Shown: positions 1 to 10,792, counted from the first letter of the stretch. The stretch is 64,000 nucleotides of DNA from Gracilibacillus sp. YIM 98692 (GCF_010993965.1 NZ_WIXM01000011.1:1-64000), one strand, 5' to 3'. Numbers and translations are program-made. The notes: generated from the sequence alone by a model not told the origin.

Positions 1-44
1 TGACATGTGGAGCTGACGAATACTAATCGATCGAGGACTTAACT
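1..44 (+). rRNA. rrl: 23S rRNA, 3' end only
   Basis: The first ~44 bases match the conserved 3' end of Bacillus 23S rRNA (the ...ACTAATCGATCGAGGACTT... stretch). The rest of the gene lies before the window. The exact 3' end is not visible. 5S rRNA and two tRNA genes follow on the same strand, so this is the tail of an rRNA operon. Confidence 0.9.
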
Positions 45-184
45 ATAATGATGAACGCTTTAAACCGTTCGTTTTCGATGTCTATTCTTCTTATCTAGTT
101 TTTAGGGTATATCCTAAATAAAAAGGAAGATCTGTTAAGCCCGTTCACGTCCTGTGAACAACACAGATCGACTTACATTTGTAA

Positions 185-301
185 GCCTGGTAACGATAGC
201 GGAGAGGTCACACCTGTTCCCATGCCGAACACAGCAGTTAAGCTCTCCAGCGCCCATGGTAGTTGGGGCTTTGCCCCCGCAAGAGTAGGACGTTGCCAGG
301 C
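185..301 (+). rRNA. rrf: 5S ribosomal RNA
   Basis: The sequence shows the typical 5S elements: closing stem GCCTGG/CCAGGC, the CGATAGCGGAGAGGTCACAC block, CCCATGCCGAACACAG, and the GAGTAGGACG block near the 3' end. Length is about 117 nt, as expected. Ends are placed from the terminal helix and could shift by 1-2 nt. An open reading frame on the opposite strand is a shadow of this RNA. Confidence 0.95.
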
Positions 302-387
302 TTATCAGTATATCTAATATCATTGAGTTAAGGATTTTATACGTAGTGTGAAGCGTGTAACTTATTATAATAATATATTTTTATCGG

Positions 388-464
<77 letters not shown>

Positions 465-535
465 ACATTTTCTCACTACGTCGAATAGACTTCAATGCTA
501 GAAAATAATCGTAGTACTCGAAAGAGTGCAACCAA

Positions 536-612
536 GGTCCGGTAGTTCAGTTGGTTAGAATGCCTGCCTGTCACGCAGGAGGTCGCGGGTTCGAGTCCCG
601 TCCGGACCGCCA
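536..612 (+). tRNA. tRNA-Asp (GTC)
   Basis: A 77-nt cloverleaf with acceptor stem GGTCCGG/CCGGACC, anticodon GTC at 570-572 and encoded GCCA 3' end. It is the last RNA gene of the operon; a terminator follows. Confidence 0.95.
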
Positions 613-631
613 TTTATGACTAACAAATGTT

Positions 632-661
632 AACCTTAAGTAATATTACTTAAGGTTTTTT
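632..661 (+). terminator. Terminator of the rRNA/tRNA operon
   Basis: A perfect 26-bp palindrome (AACCTTAAGTAAT and its complement, 632-657) runs into a T tract. It sits right after tRNA-Asp and before the thiL promoter region. Confidence 0.85.
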
Positions 662-755
662 CTATGTCTAAAAAACGTCACTAATTATTTCTATTTTATA
701 GATGATCTGCTATGATAAATGTACAATAAAGAATCCCATAAAATGAGGTATACAT

Positions 756-1745
756 ATGGATGAATTTGCTTTTATACAATCAATCAAACAAGCTTATTAT
801 AAACAACCTAGTGTAGTAAAAGGCATTGGTGATGATGCTGCTATTATTAGACAACCATATCAGGATATTATTACGACTGTAGATACAATGGTCGAGTCTA
901 TTCATTTTTCCACAGAAACTACAGAACCTTATCATATTGGTTTTCGAGCATTAGCTGCAAATATTAGTGATATTGCGGCAATGGGAGGGATTCCATCTTC
1001 CTACCTAGTATCCATGACTATTCCCAATCATTGGTCTCAAGAATCGTTACAGGCTATTTATGCAGGAATGGATGGCTTAGCGAAACAATATCAAATGGAT
1101 GTCATTGGCGGAGATACTGTATCAGGGGAACAATTAACGGTAACCATTACTGTGATAGGATATGTTCCAAAAGGAAAAGCTCGATACCGTAGTCAAGCAC
1201 GAGAAGGTGATATCGTATTTGTTACGGGTACGTTAGGAGATTCTGCATGTGGTTTACATATGTTATTAAAAGGGGTAAAGGATATATCTCAAGAGGATCA
1301 ATATTTTATAGAACGTCATCGAATGCCTGTGCCACGTGTTTCTTTTGCCAAGGCTTGTCAATCACTTAATCGAATTGTGTTCAATGATGTCAGTGATGGG
1401 ATAGCTAATGAAGCAAATGAAATTGCAGAAGCATCTCAACTTACACTTCAGTTAAACTATAATGATATCCCTGTACATGCTTATTTAAGGCAATTTGAAG
1501 AGAATCAAGTAATGGAATGGGCTCTTTCCGGTGGAGAAGATTTTGAATTGATTGGGACGGTTTCTCCTAATGAGTGGGGACAATTGAAAAAGATAGCCAA
1601 TCAAACTGACACAATGCTTACTGCTATTGGTACAGTACTTAATAAACCAAAGCAAAATGGAATGGTTTTGTTAGAGAAAAAGAGCCGGATAGCAACATTA
1701 GAAAAGTCAGGCTACACGCATCTAAGAGGTGAAAAGAATGAGTGA
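756..1745 (+). CDS. thiL: Thiamine-monophosphate kinase ThiL
   Basis: 329 aa. Phosphorylates thiamine monophosphate to thiamine diphosphate with ATP, the last step of TPP synthesis; cytosolic. The N-terminal AIRS-type motif GIGDDAAII (about residues 24-32), VDTMVESIHF (42-51), DIAAMGGIP and IGGDTVSG are typical of the family, and the C-terminal half carries the ALSGGEDFEL glycine-rich motif. It is the first gene of the ydiA-E-like operon and its 3' end overlaps tsaE by 8 bp. Length matches the family. ATG start at 756 follows a short GAGG. Confidence 0.93.
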   Translation: MDEFAFIQSIKQAYYKQPSVVKGIGDDAAIIRQPYQDIITTVDTMVESIHFSTETTEPYHIGFRALAANISDIAAMGGIPSSYLVSMTIPNHWSQESLQAIYAGMDGLAKQYQMDVIGGDTVSGEQLTVTITVIGYVPKGKARYRSQAREGDIVFVTGTLGDSACGLHMLLKGVKDISQEDQYFIERHRMPVPRVSFAKACQSLNRIVFNDVSDGIANEANEIAEASQLTLQLNYNDIPVHAYLRQFEENQVMEWALSGGEDFELIGTVSPNEWGQLKKIANQTDTMLTAIGTVLNKPKQNGMVLLEKKSRIATLEKSGYTHLRGEKNE

Positions 1746-2193
1746 ATACGTATTTTATACACAAACAGAAGATAAAACCAAAAGGCTTGCTGAGAAGTTA
1801 TCTTTATTATTGCGTCCCGGAGATGTTATCACATTAGAAGGCGATTTAGGTGCGGGTAAAACGACTTTTACAAAAGGCTTAGGTGCGGGGTTAGGTGTAA
1901 CAAGAACTATTAATAGTCCTACATTTACCATTGTTAAAGAATATATGGGAGAAATCCCATTATATCATATGGATGTATACCGTTTAGAAGGAAGTGAGGA
2001 AGATATAGGGTTCGATGAGTACTTTCACGGAGACGGTATCACTGTCATAGAGTGGGCCTCGTTTATTGAAGAATATCTTCCTGGCAAACGCCTCGATATT
2101 GTCATAAAGCGGGAGGGTGAGGCTTCAAGGACCATTTATCTTCATCCAAAAGGGGATTATTTTGAATCTATTTGTAAGGAGCTTTACCGATGA
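1738..2193 (+). CDS. tsaE: tRNA t6A biosynthesis ATPase TsaE
   Basis: About 151 aa P-loop ATPase. With TsaB and TsaD it makes N6-threonylcarbamoyl-adenosine at position 37 of ANN-decoding tRNAs. The Walker A motif GDLGAGKTTF is at about residues 36-45, then NSPTFTIV and HMDVYRL, both family hallmarks. I start it at ATG 1738 (MSEYVFYTQ) because AAGAGGTG lies at the right distance upstream; an in-frame GTG at 1729 would be too close to it. The last 4 bp overlap tsaB, so translation is probably coupled. Confidence 0.93.
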   Translation: MSEYVFYTQTEDKTKRLAEKLSLLLRPGDVITLEGDLGAGKTTFTKGLGAGLGVTRTINSPTFTIVKEYMGEIPLYHMDVYRLEGSEEDIGFDEYFHGDGITVIEWASFIEEYLPGKRLDIVIKREGEASRTIYLHPKGDYFESICKELYR

Positions 2194-2894
2194 ATATTTT
2201 AGCTATTGATACATCTAATCAAGTAATGGGAGTAGCTGTCTGGAAAGATGGGGAATTAAAGGCTGAATACACTGCTAATATGAAGAGAAATCATTCCGTT
2301 GGCCTAATGCCATCTATTGATCATATTATGCGTGAAACGAACATAATGCCAAGTGAATTAGACCGTATTGCAGTTGCCAAAGGACCAGGTTCCTATACAG
2401 GTGTTCGGATTGGTTTAGCTACTGCTAAAACGATGGCGTGGACTTTACAGATCCCTATTGTGTCTGTATCAAGCTTAGAGCTTTTAGCACATAATGTTTC
2501 CCATCAACCACATTTCATATGTCCTTTTTTTGATGCAAGACGTGGATTAGTTTATACAGGGTTGTACCAAGCTAAGGAAGGCCATATTAGCTTAGTAGAA
2601 AAGGAGCAAAATATATTGCTTTCTACTTGGTTAGAACAGGTGAGAGAAAAAGAACAACCTGTAATGTTTTTAAGCCAAGACATGTCTTACCATCGTGATA
2701 CAATTGTTCGTACAATGGGAGATCAAGCTATTTTTCCTAGTCCGGCTTTACATATACCTAGACCAGGCGTACTTGCTTATTTAGCTACCTTTTATGAAAT
2801 AGCAGATACTCACGCCTTAACCCCTAACTATATTCGATTGGTGGAGGCAGAGGCCAATTGGTTAAAGGAGCAGGAAAGAAAGCAAAATGGATAA
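2190..2894 (+). CDS. tsaB: tRNA t6A complex subunit TsaB
   Basis: 234 aa, an ASKHA-fold partner of TsaD that scaffolds the threonylcarbamoyl transfer complex; no catalytic activity of its own is expected. Seen: MNILAIDTSN at the N-terminus and AVAKGPGSYTGVRIGLATAK (about residues 62-81), the signature of the YeaZ/TsaB family. It overlaps tsaE by 4 bp and rimI by 8 bp, as expected in this operon. Confidence 0.93.
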   Translation: MNILAIDTSNQVMGVAVWKDGELKAEYTANMKRNHSVGLMPSIDHIMRETNIMPSELDRIAVAKGPGSYTGVRIGLATAKTMAWTLQIPIVSVSSLELLAHNVSHQPHFICPFFDARRGLVYTGLYQAKEGHISLVEKEQNILLSTWLEQVREKEQPVMFLSQDMSYHRDTIVRTMGDQAIFPSPALHIPRPGVLAYLATFYEIADTHALTPNYIRLVEAEANWLKEQERKQNG

Positions 2895-3333
2895 AATAGT
2901 TTTTCGAAAAATGACAGAAAATGATATTGAGGCTGTGTCTCAAATTGATGAAAAATCTTTTCCGAAACCATGGCCAAAACAAATTTATTATGAAGAAATG
3001 AACTTAAACCAATATGCTAAATACTTTGTTACCACAGTTAATGAAGAAGTAGTAGGGTTTTGTGGTACATGGATGGTGCTAGATGAAGCACAAGTAACCA
3101 ATATTGCCATTCACCCTGCGTATCGGGGGAGAGGTTTAGGAGAAGGACTATTTCAGTATGTCATAAACTATGCTGTTGCACATGATGTGAAGCATTTATC
3201 CTTAGAGGTTAGGATGTCTAATTTGGTCGCTCAGCGTATGTACAAAAAATTTGGCTTACAACCAGGTGGCGTTAGGAAAAATTATTACACAGATAATCAA
3301 GAAGATGCTTTAGTATTGTGGGTGAATTTATGA
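2887..3333 (+). CDS. rimI: Ribosomal protein S18-alanine N-acetyltransferase RimI
   Basis: 148 aa GNAT acetyltransferase. The acetyl-CoA loop [15 protein letters not shown] (about residues 74-88) and the C-terminal EVRMSN...MYKKFGL block are typical of RimI, which acetylates the N-terminal alanine of S18. Its position between tsaB and tsaD is the standard arrangement in Bacillaceae. Substrate is inferred from family and location. Confidence 0.9.
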   Translation: MDKIVFRKMTENDIEAVSQIDEKSFPKPWPKQIYYEEMNLNQYAKYFVTTVNEEVVGFCGTWMVLDEAQVTNIAIHPAYRGRGLGEGLFQYVINYAVAHDVKHLSLEVRMSNLVAQRMYKKFGLQPGGVRKNYYTDNQEDALVLWVNL

Positions 3334-4355
3334 GTGAGTATATATTAGGAATTGAAACAAGCTGTGATGAAACCGCAGCAGCTATAGTAAAAGATGGTAA
3401 AGAAATAGTATCAAATGTTGTTGCCTCTCAAATAGAAAGTCATAAGCGGTTTGGGGGAGTAGTGCCCGAAGTAGCATCAAGGCATCATGTCGAGCATATA
3501 ACTTTAGTATTAGAAGAGACATTTGCCCAAGCTGGTTTGACAATGAAAGAAATGGCAGCTGTTACGGTAACAGAAGGCCCAGGACTTGTTGGTGCATTGT
3601 TAGTCGGCGTTAATACGGCAAAGGCATTGGCTTTTGCACACGGTAAACCATTGATTGGTGTTCACCACATTGCTGGGCATATTTATGCGAATCGTTTAGT
3701 AAAAGAATTTGATTTCCCTGTGCTCGCATTGGTTGTATCTGGAGGCCATACAGAACTTATTTTAATGAAAGAGCATGGAAATTTTGAAATCATTGGCGAG
3801 ACACGTGATGATGCAGCAGGAGAAGCTTATGATAAAATTGCTAGAACATTAAAACTTCCTTATCCAGGAGGTCCAAAAATCGACCAATTATCTGCAGAAG
3901 GGACAGAATCTATAGACTTTCCGAGAGCATGGCTAGAAGAAGGTTCTTTTGATTTTAGTTTTAGTGGGTTGAAATCCTCTGTTATCAACACATTGCATAA
4001 TGCAAAACAACGTGGCGAAAACTTAAAAGAAAAAGATATAGCAGCTAGCTTCCAAGCAAGTGTTGTCGATGTACTAGTGGAGAAAACTTATAGAGCTGCT
4101 AAAAAGTATGGGGTAAAGCAAGTAATTGTAGCAGGAGGTGTGGCTGCCAATCGGGGGCTAAGAGTTGCCATGAATGAAAAATTTGAAGAAGAAGAGTTGG
4201 AATTAATGTTTCCCCCTTTAAAGTTATGTACAGATAATGCAGCAATGGTTGCAGCTGCAGGAAGTGTAGCTTATCATCAAGGACACCGAGCAGACTGGGA
4301 TTTAAATGCCAATCCTAGCTTAAGTTTAGAACGGTATGCAACAAGAGGAAAATAA
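3330..4355 (+). CDS. tsaD: tRNA N6-adenosine threonylcarbamoyltransferase TsaD
   Basis: 341 aa. Transfers the threonylcarbamoyl group to A37 of tRNA. Seen: [15 protein letters not shown] at the N-terminus, metal-binding HHxxGH (HHIAGH, about residue 108-113), VSGGHTEL, and the C-terminal TDNAAMVA. The start at ATG 3330 ([11 protein letters not shown]) overlaps the rimI stop as ATGA; an upstream GTG at 3318 would add four non-conserved residues. It is the last gene of the operon and a terminator follows. Confidence 0.94.
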   Translation: MSEYILGIETSCDETAAAIVKDGKEIVSNVVASQIESHKRFGGVVPEVASRHHVEHITLVLEETFAQAGLTMKEMAAVTVTEGPGLVGALLVGVNTAKALAFAHGKPLIGVHHIAGHIYANRLVKEFDFPVLALVVSGGHTELILMKEHGNFEIIGETRDDAAGEAYDKIARTLKLPYPGGPKIDQLSAEGTESIDFPRAWLEEGSFDFSFSGLKSSVINTLHNAKQRGENLKEKDIAASFQASVVDVLVEKTYRAAKKYGVKQVIVAGGVAANRGLRVAMNEKFEEEELELMFPPLKLCTDNAAMVAAAGSVAYHQGHRADWDLNANPSLSLERYATRGK

Positions 4356-4370
4356 AATTTTATATTTATC

Positions 4371-4403
4371 AAAGGAGCTGACTGACTTTGGGTCAGCTCT
4401 TTA
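4371..4403 (+). terminator. Terminator of the thiL-tsaD operon
   Basis: Stem GAGCTGAC / GTCAGCTC (4375-4382, 4392-4399) followed by TTTATTT, 20 bp after the tsaD stop. Confidence 0.8.
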
Positions 4404-4518
4404 TTTACACTTTAGGAAATGCAGGGAAGTTACTCGATGTAGCAAGAATTATTAAGTACAAAGTATAAGTAAAACTAAGGCTTTCGCCATAAGGACATGC
4501 GAAATGCCAAGTTTTTCT

Positions 4519-4710
4519 TTATCCACTAATGCACAAGTTATCAACATACACACACATAAATTGTGGATATTCATGTTCGGGATTGATGTATCAGTATGTG
4601 TATAAATGACAAAAATGGGGATAACTAATGGTATAATTGTGGATAATGTGTATAAGTTGGGAAAAAACCGATAAAATAGCACGTTTATAAGTGGATAAGT
4701 CTGTGAATAA
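4519..4710. promoter_or_regulatory. DnaA-box cluster between tsaD and the ABC-F gene
   Basis: About nine 9-mers match TTATCCACA or close variants within 192 bp: TTATCCACT 4519, TTATCAACA 4538, and on the minus strand ATATCCACA 4562, TTATACACA 4597, TTATCCCCA 4616, a perfect TTATCCACA 4638, TTATACACA 4647, TTATCCACT 4690 and TTATTCACA 4702 (leftmost coordinates). In B. subtilis the intergenic region beside gcp (tsaD) is, from memory, one of the known chromosomal DnaA-binding clusters that affect initiation timing. The role here is inferred from box density and synteny. This accounts for most of the 410-bp gap after tsaD. Confidence 0.75.
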
Positions 4711-4730
4711 TTCATTTTTATCTAAATATC

Positions 4731-4760
4731 AAAAAAACGCATTATCACAAGATAATGCGT
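4731..4760 (-). terminator. Terminator of the ABC-F gene
   Basis: Stem ACGCATTATC / GATAATGCGT (4737-4746, 4751-4760) with an A run at 4731-4737, which reads as a T tract on the minus strand, 8 bp after the end of the ABC-F gene. Confidence 0.85.
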
Positions 4761-4767
4761 AAATGAT

Positions 4768-6696
4768 CTATGATTCATGCAGTTCTGTCCATTCTTCCAT
4801 AAGTTGTTCAGAACGTTCTTTCAATTCATTATTTTCTGTTGTTAATTCTAATGATTTTTCATGATCTTGGAAAACTTCCGGTTCACATAGCTTTTCTTCA
4901 ATCTCTTCAATGCTAGCTTCTAATTGTTCAATCTCTTCTTCTATTTGTTGAATTCTTCGTTCCTTTTTACGATTCTGTTTTTTTAGTTCTTTTTCCTTCT
5001 CAAAGTCGGTTTTAGTCGAAGTAATTGGCTGTTTCTTCTCTTTTTCTGCTTGTTGGAGCTCCGCTAGCTCACGTTCTTCTTGTTTTTTCTCCAAATAATA
5101 ATCATAGTCTCCCAAGTAAAGGGTCGTATGATTTGGTTGCATCTCTAACACTTGTGTAGCAAGTTTGTTAATAAAATAACGGTCGTGTGATACAAATAGA
5201 ATCGTACCAGGATAATCAATCAGTGCACTTTCCAATACCTCTTTACTATCAAGATCTAAGTGGTTGGTCGGCTCATCTAAAAGCAAGAAGTTTGCTTTTT
5301 CCATCATTAATTTAGCTAAAGCGAGTCTGGCTTTTTCTCCACCACTTAAAGCAGATACAGAGCGAAGTACATCTTCTCCACTAAAAAGGAAATTCCCTAG
5401 GATCGTACGAATATCTTTTTCATTCATAGAAGGGTAGTCATCCCATAATTCATTTAGCACGGTTTTTTTACTATTTAACTGTGCTTGTTCTTGGTCATAG
5501 TATCCTATTTGTACATTTGCGCCTAAGTGAATGGTTCCATCTTCCTGGTCAAGTTGGCCGATGATCGTTTTCAGCAATGTCGACTTTCCAACACCATTTG
5601 GCCCAACCAAAGCAATGCTGTCCCCTCGTTGTACCCATAAATGGACATTTGAAAAAATATGAGGATCTGTCGTTTGATAGCGAAAAGATAAACCGTTTAT
5701 TTTTAACACATCATTACCACTTCGTCGTTCTACTTGAAAAGAAAACTTAGCAGAGCCTTCCTCTCCTACAGGCCTGTCCATTACTTCCATTTTTTCTAGT
5801 TGTTTTCTTCTGCTTTGAGCTCTCTTGGTTGTGGATGCACGGGCAATATTTTTTTGAATAAAATCTTCCATTTGCTTTATTTCAGCCTGTTGTTTTTCAT
5901 AAAGCTTAAGGTCTCGCTCATAGTTCGCGCTTTTTTGCTCTAGATACTTGCTATAGTTACCATGGTATTTCGTTGAGGAATGTCTGGAGATTTCATAAAC
6001 GATATGAACGGTCTTATCTAAGAAATACCTGTCGTGTGAAACGATAACGACTGCGCCTTGATAGTTATTTAGATAATTTTCAAGCCAAGTTAATGTTTGA
6101 ATATCTAAGTGGTTGGTTGGCTCGTCTAGAATTAGGATATCAGGTTTAGTTAATAGAAGTTTCCCTAAAGCTAATCGAGTTTTCTGTCCGCCGCTCAAGT
6201 TTGTAATAGAAGTAGACCATGTATCTTCGGGAAAATCTAACCCCGTTAACACGGCTTTTATATCCGCTTCATATTGATAACCACCCGCTTGTTTAAAAGC
6301 TTCCTGCCTTTGATCATAACTAGATAGAAGTTGTTGATATCGATCATGATTGGCTAACAGGTCGGGATCCCCCATTTGCTCTTCCATTTTCCGAAGCGCT
6401 TGTTCTTCTTTTAGTAAGTCAGTAAAAATATGCTCCATTTCGTCCCAAATCGTTTCATTGGAATCGAGCCCTGTATGTTGTGCTAAATAGCCAAGTGATA
6501 CATCCTTTGGCTTATGGATTTCCCCCTCATCATAACTTAACTGCCCAGAAATAATATTAAGAAGAGTGGATTTACCAGCACCGTTTCGGCCAACTATTGC
6601 GATTCTATCATTTTCTTTTATTTCTAGTTTTATATTAGAAAGTATTAATTCAGCACCAAATCGTTTGGTTAAATCATTTACTTGTAAATAGATCAT
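4768..6696 (-). CDS. ABC-F family ribosome-associated ATPase (YdiF-like)
   Basis: 642 aa with two ABC ATPase domains and no membrane segments, the ABC-F layout. Domain 1: Walker A GRNGAGKST (about residue 37), signature LSGGQ, Walker B LILDEPTNHLD. Domain 2: GPNGVGKST, LSGGEKARLALAK and LLLDEPTNHLDL. The interdomain linker carries the basic RAQSRRKQLEKM segment, and the last ~80 residues form a charged coiled coil. Members bind the ribosomal E site and modulate translation or protect against antibiotics; the exact role cannot be read. In B. subtilis ydiF holds the same place next to the tsaD operon. Confidence 0.88.
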   Translation of the reverse strand: MIYLQVNDLTKRFGAELILSNIKLEIKENDRIAIVGRNGAGKSTLLNIISGQLSYDEGEIHKPKDVSLGYLAQHTGLDSNETIWDEMEHIFTDLLKEEQALRKMEEQMGDPDLLANHDRYQQLLSSYDQRQEAFKQAGGYQYEADIKAVLTGLDFPEDTWSTSITNLSGGQKTRLALGKLLLTKPDILILDEPTNHLDIQTLTWLENYLNNYQGAVVIVSHDRYFLDKTVHIVYEISRHSSTKYHGNYSKYLEQKSANYERDLKLYEKQQAEIKQMEDFIQKNIARASTTKRAQSRRKQLEKMEVMDRPVGEEGSAKFSFQVERRSGNDVLKINGLSFRYQTTDPHIFSNVHLWVQRGDSIALVGPNGVGKSTLLKTIIGQLDQEDGTIHLGANVQIGYYDQEQAQLNSKKTVLNELWDDYPSMNEKDIRTILGNFLFSGEDVLRSVSALSGGEKARLALAKLMMEKANFLLLDEPTNHLDLDSKEVLESALIDYPGTILFVSHDRYFINKLATQVLEMQPNHTTLYLGDYDYYLEKKQEERELAELQQAEKEKKQPITSTKTDFEKEKELKKQNRKKERRIQQIEEEIEQLEASIEEIEEKLCEPEVFQDHEKSLELTTENNELKERSEQLMEEWTELHES

Positions 6697-6770
6697 GTAC
6701 GTTCACCTCAATGATTTAAGTGTATCTTAAATGGGGAACAAACTGCAAGTAGTGTATCACTGTATCGAAT

Positions 6771-6788
6771 TAGTGAATAATTTCACGA
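6771..6788. promoter_or_regulatory. Candidate Rex operator
   Basis: TAGTGA-N6-TCACGA fits the Rex consensus TTGTGA-N6-TCACAA at most positions and keeps the GTGA/TCAC core symmetric. It lies about 80 bp before the rex start in the divergent region, where autoregulation would act. Sequence match only. Confidence 0.5.
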
Positions 6789-6866
6789 CATTTTAGACAA
6801 AGTCTGTTAGAATGTAAAGAAAGGTGCTACATATAGATGATACGATATCAGTAAGGGGAATGAGTA

Positions 6867-7508
6867 ATGGGAAATCAACATAAAATACCTCAAGCAACAG
6901 CTAAGCGGTTACCTCTTTATTATCGTTTTTTAAACAATTTACATATACAAGGGAAAGCACGAGTGTCTTCAAAGCAGCTAAGTGACGCGATGAAGATTGA
7001 TTCTGCAACTATTCGACGTGACTTCTCCTATTTTGGTGCATTAGGGAAAAAGGGTTACGGATATAATGTAGAATATTTGCTCGGTTTTTTTCGAAAAACA
7101 CTGGATCAAGATGAGAATACACCTGTTATCCTTATCGGAGTTGGTAATTTAGGAACCGCTTTTTTAAACTATAATTTTACGAAAAATAATAATACGAAAA
7201 TTGAAATGGCGTTTGATGCGGATCATGCGAAGGTAGGAGAGATTATAGGCAATATTCCAGTGCATCATATAGATGAACTAGAGGAGATGATGGAAAATAT
7301 CTCTGTGGCTATCTTAACGGTACCCGTAACAGAGGCGCAGGGAATAACAGACCGTTTAGTGGAATGCGGCGTAACCGGTATACTAAATTTTACACCTGCA
7401 AGGATTACGGTACCTGAGCATGTAAGAGTGCATCATATAGATTTAGCAGTAGAATTACAATCGCTTGTTTATTTTATGAAGCATTACCCGTTAGATGACG
7501 AAGGATAA
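6867..7508 (+). CDS. rex: Redox-sensing transcriptional repressor Rex
   Basis: 213 aa. Winged-helix DNA-binding domain (about 1-80, with [16 protein letters not shown] and [23 protein letters not shown]) followed by a Rossmann NADH-binding domain ([13 protein letters not shown], about residues 87-99) and the C-terminal swapped helix. Rex represses fermentation and respiration genes until NADH/NAD+ rises. It is divergent from the ABC-F gene and ends at a terminator. Length is normal for the family. Confidence 0.94.
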   Translation: MGNQHKIPQATAKRLPLYYRFLNNLHIQGKARVSSKQLSDAMKIDSATIRRDFSYFGALGKKGYGYNVEYLLGFFRKTLDQDENTPVILIGVGNLGTAFLNYNFTKNNNTKIEMAFDADHAKVGEIIGNIPVHHIDELEEMMENISVAILTVPVTEAQGITDRLVECGVTGILNFTPARITVPEHVRVHHIDLAVELQSLVYFMKHYPLDDEG

Positions 7509-7510
7509 GT

Positions 7511-7543
7511 AAAGTGCTGTTCTGATGACAGCACTTTATTTAT
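7511..7543. terminator. Bidirectional terminator between rex and ydiK
   Basis: Stem AAAGTGCTGT / ACAGCACTTT (7511-7520, 7528-7537) between convergent genes, with T-rich sequence after it; the stop codon of the minus-strand gene lies inside the right arm. Confidence 0.8.
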
Positions 7544-7745
7544 CCTTTTTTCGGTTTGCTTTTTTTATTCGAAAATGTAAGTTAAACAAACGAGTAGCTA
7601 CAACGAAATCTATGGTTGCGAAAAAAGCTAACAACATCGTAATGAAATTAAAGACAGTCTCTTCCGCAGATTGTATGGCAATATACGTAAATAATATGCC
7701 TAATCCGAGGTATAAAAATGCATGACTAAGTGGTGAAATTTTCAT
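7536..7745 (-). CDS. Small DUF4305-type membrane protein (YdiK-like)
   Basis: About 69 aa. Two hydrophobic segments (AFLYLGLGILFTYIAI and FNFITMLLAFFATIDFVV) are separated by a short polar loop, and the C-terminus is basic. It matches YdiK of B. subtilis in size, topology and position beside the CPBP gene. Function unknown. I use ATG 7745, preceded by a GGGGG run; an in-frame TTG at 7763 would overlap the upstream gene. Confidence 0.7.
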   Translation of the reverse strand: MKISPLSHAFLYLGLGILFTYIAIQSAEETVFNFITMLLAFFATIDFVVATRLFNLHFRIKKANRKKDK

Positions 7746-7749
7746 GTTC

Positions 7750-8463
7750 TTAAATGCCCCCAATAATGATTAACTGTAAGTTTTCTAATTGATCTAGCAT
7801 CTTATCAATTTCTTCTGGATCGATAGAAAGCTGCCCAATCACAGCATATGTGTTAATGGCCATGTGTGCGATGATCGGTACAATGATACGTTTCGTTTCT
7901 ACATATAGGAAAGCAAAAACCATTCCTACAACAGTGTAGGTTAATATATGGTTAAAGTCCATATGAATGAGAGCAAACATAACCCCAGAAATAATGGCTG
8001 CAAAAAAGAAATTCATTCTCTTATATAATGTACCGAAAATGGCTTTGCGAAAAACTAGTTCTTCTAAGATGGGACCTAGTACGGAAATAATAATAATAAA
8101 AATTGGGGCTTGTCTTGCTACCTTTGTCAGCATCAATGTGTTTTCTGAACCTGGTGGTATATTAAAAACAAATGTCTCAATAACACTAGATATAATTTGA
8201 CCTATAAACACTAAGATAAATCCGAGAACAGACCATAAAATAATAGATCCAATCTTCTTTTCTCGTAAAGAAAAAAAGCTTTTCCATTCTTCTCGAAGTA
8301 AATAAAGTGAGACTATTAAGGCAACGGCAAAACTAAAAATCGTCCACCCTACAAGTGCTGTTAATTCATTAATTTCTGTAAAATATACAAGGGGTGCCAC
8401 AATGACACCTGATAGCTGCATGAAACAATAGGTGACAATAAGATAAATATATTTTTTCGGCAA
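7750..8463 (-). CDS. CPBP family intramembrane metalloprotease (YdiL-like)
   Basis: 237 aa polytopic membrane protein. The conserved motifs of the CPBP/Abi family are present: EELVFRK (about residues 134-140), the ALIHMDF histidine motif (about 164) and a third-helix HMAIN motif (about 201). Family members cleave CAAX-like or other membrane proteins; the substrate is unknown. Likely TTG start at 8463 with GGGAG upstream. Probably co-transcribed with the downstream ydiK-like gene. Confidence 0.82.
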   Translation of the reverse strand: MPKKYIYLIVTYCFMQLSGVIVAPLVYFTEINELTALVGWTIFSFAVALIVSLYLLREEWKSFFSLREKKIGSIILWSVLGFILVFIGQIISSVIETFVFNIPPGSENTLMLTKVARQAPIFIIIISVLGPILEELVFRKAIFGTLYKRMNFFFAAIISGVMFALIHMDFNHILTYTVVGMVFAFLYVETKRIIVPIIAHMAINTYAVIGQLSIDPEEIDKMLDQLENLQLIIIGGI

Positions 8464-8601
8464 AGTACAACGACTCCCTTAATCTTTTTTCATCATGATA
8501 CGTATTTTAACACAACTTTAGAATAAAATTGAAATAGTTCGTCTATATTATCATGTGTGCTATAGGCAAAAAATTTTTTTGGAAAATCTACTACATATTA
8601 C

Positions 8602-8633
8602 TTGCAAAAAAAATAAGTTTTCATTATTATAAT
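8602..8633 (+). promoter_or_regulatory. Sigma-A promoter of groES-groEL
   Basis: A TTGCAA -35 (8602-8607) and TATTAT (8625-8630, 17-bp spacer) overlapping TATAAT (8628-8633). It sits directly before the CIRCE element, the standard arrangement. Confidence 0.75.
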
Positions 8634-8640
8634 AATTGTG

Positions 8641-8667
8641 TTAGCACTCCTTTCGATTGAGTGCTAA
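8641..8667. promoter_or_regulatory. CIRCE element (HrcA operator)
   Basis: A perfect TTAGCACTC-N9-GAGTGCTAA inverted repeat. HrcA binding here represses groESL until heat or misfolded protein occupies GroEL. Confidence 0.97.
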
Positions 8668-8713
8668 CAAATAGATGAAAAAGATGGATAGATACCAAGG
8701 AGGTTATTAAAAG

Positions 8714-8998
8714 ATGCTAAAACCATTAGGTGACCGTGTCATTATTGAACTTGTTGAGCAAGAAGAAAAAACAGCAAGTGGAATTGTTCTTCCAGATTCT
8801 GCGAAAGAAAAGCCGCAAGAAGGAAAAGTTGTAGCTGTTGGATCAGGTCGTGTAACAGACAATGGTGAGAAAGTAGCACTTGAAGTAAAAGAAGGAAATA
8901 ACATTATTTTCTCTAAATTTGCTGGTACAGAAGTAACTTACGATGGTAAAGAATACTTAATTCTTCGTGAAAATGATATCTTAGCTGTTATTGGCTAA
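8714..8998 (+). CDS. groES: Co-chaperonin GroES
   Basis: 94 aa. Forms the heptameric lid of the GroEL folding chamber. Seen: [13 protein letters not shown] at the N-terminus, the mobile loop [18 protein letters not shown] (about residues 20-37), and the C-terminal [20 protein letters not shown] lies 9 bp before the ATG. It is regulated through CIRCE and paired with groEL 66 bp downstream. Confidence 0.98.
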   Translation: MLKPLGDRVIIELVEQEEKTASGIVLPDSAKEKPQEGKVVAVGSGRVTDNGEKVALEVKEGNNIIFSKFAGTEVTYDGKEYLILRENDILAVIG

Positions 8999-9049
8999 TA
9001 GTCATTCGAAGACACTTTTGGATAAATATCATACGGTAAACAAAAATAG

Positions 9050-10702
<1,653 letters not shown>

Positions 10703-10766
10703 GGAACTGCCCGAAACACTGGTATAACAGGGTTTATGTGATAAAATCACTTGAAATTGAGCGAAA

Positions 10767-10784
10767 ATGTCACATTTATGTCAC
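10767..10784 (+). repeat. Left arm-type integrase sites
   Basis: Two direct copies of ATGTCAC (10767-10773, 10778-10784) spaced 11 bp, about one helical turn, lie between attL and the integrase gene. The same heptamer recurs at the right end. Inferred to bind the N-terminal arm domain of the integrase. Confidence 0.6.
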
Positions 10785-10792
10785 GAAAAATT

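Noticed and set aside
525-535. Remnant of another tRNA 3' end (GTGCAACCA) before tRNA-Asp
   Set aside because: Only about 9 bases resemble a tRNA end and no cloverleaf can be built upstream.
4452-4715. 87-codon minus-strand frame between tsaD and the ABC-F gene
   Set aside because: It is the reverse of the DnaA-box cluster; no ribosome site and low-complexity composition.
7525-8200. Plus-strand frames across the ydiK and CPBP genes
   Set aside because: They are antisense shadows of conserved membrane protein genes with clear motifs on the minus strand.
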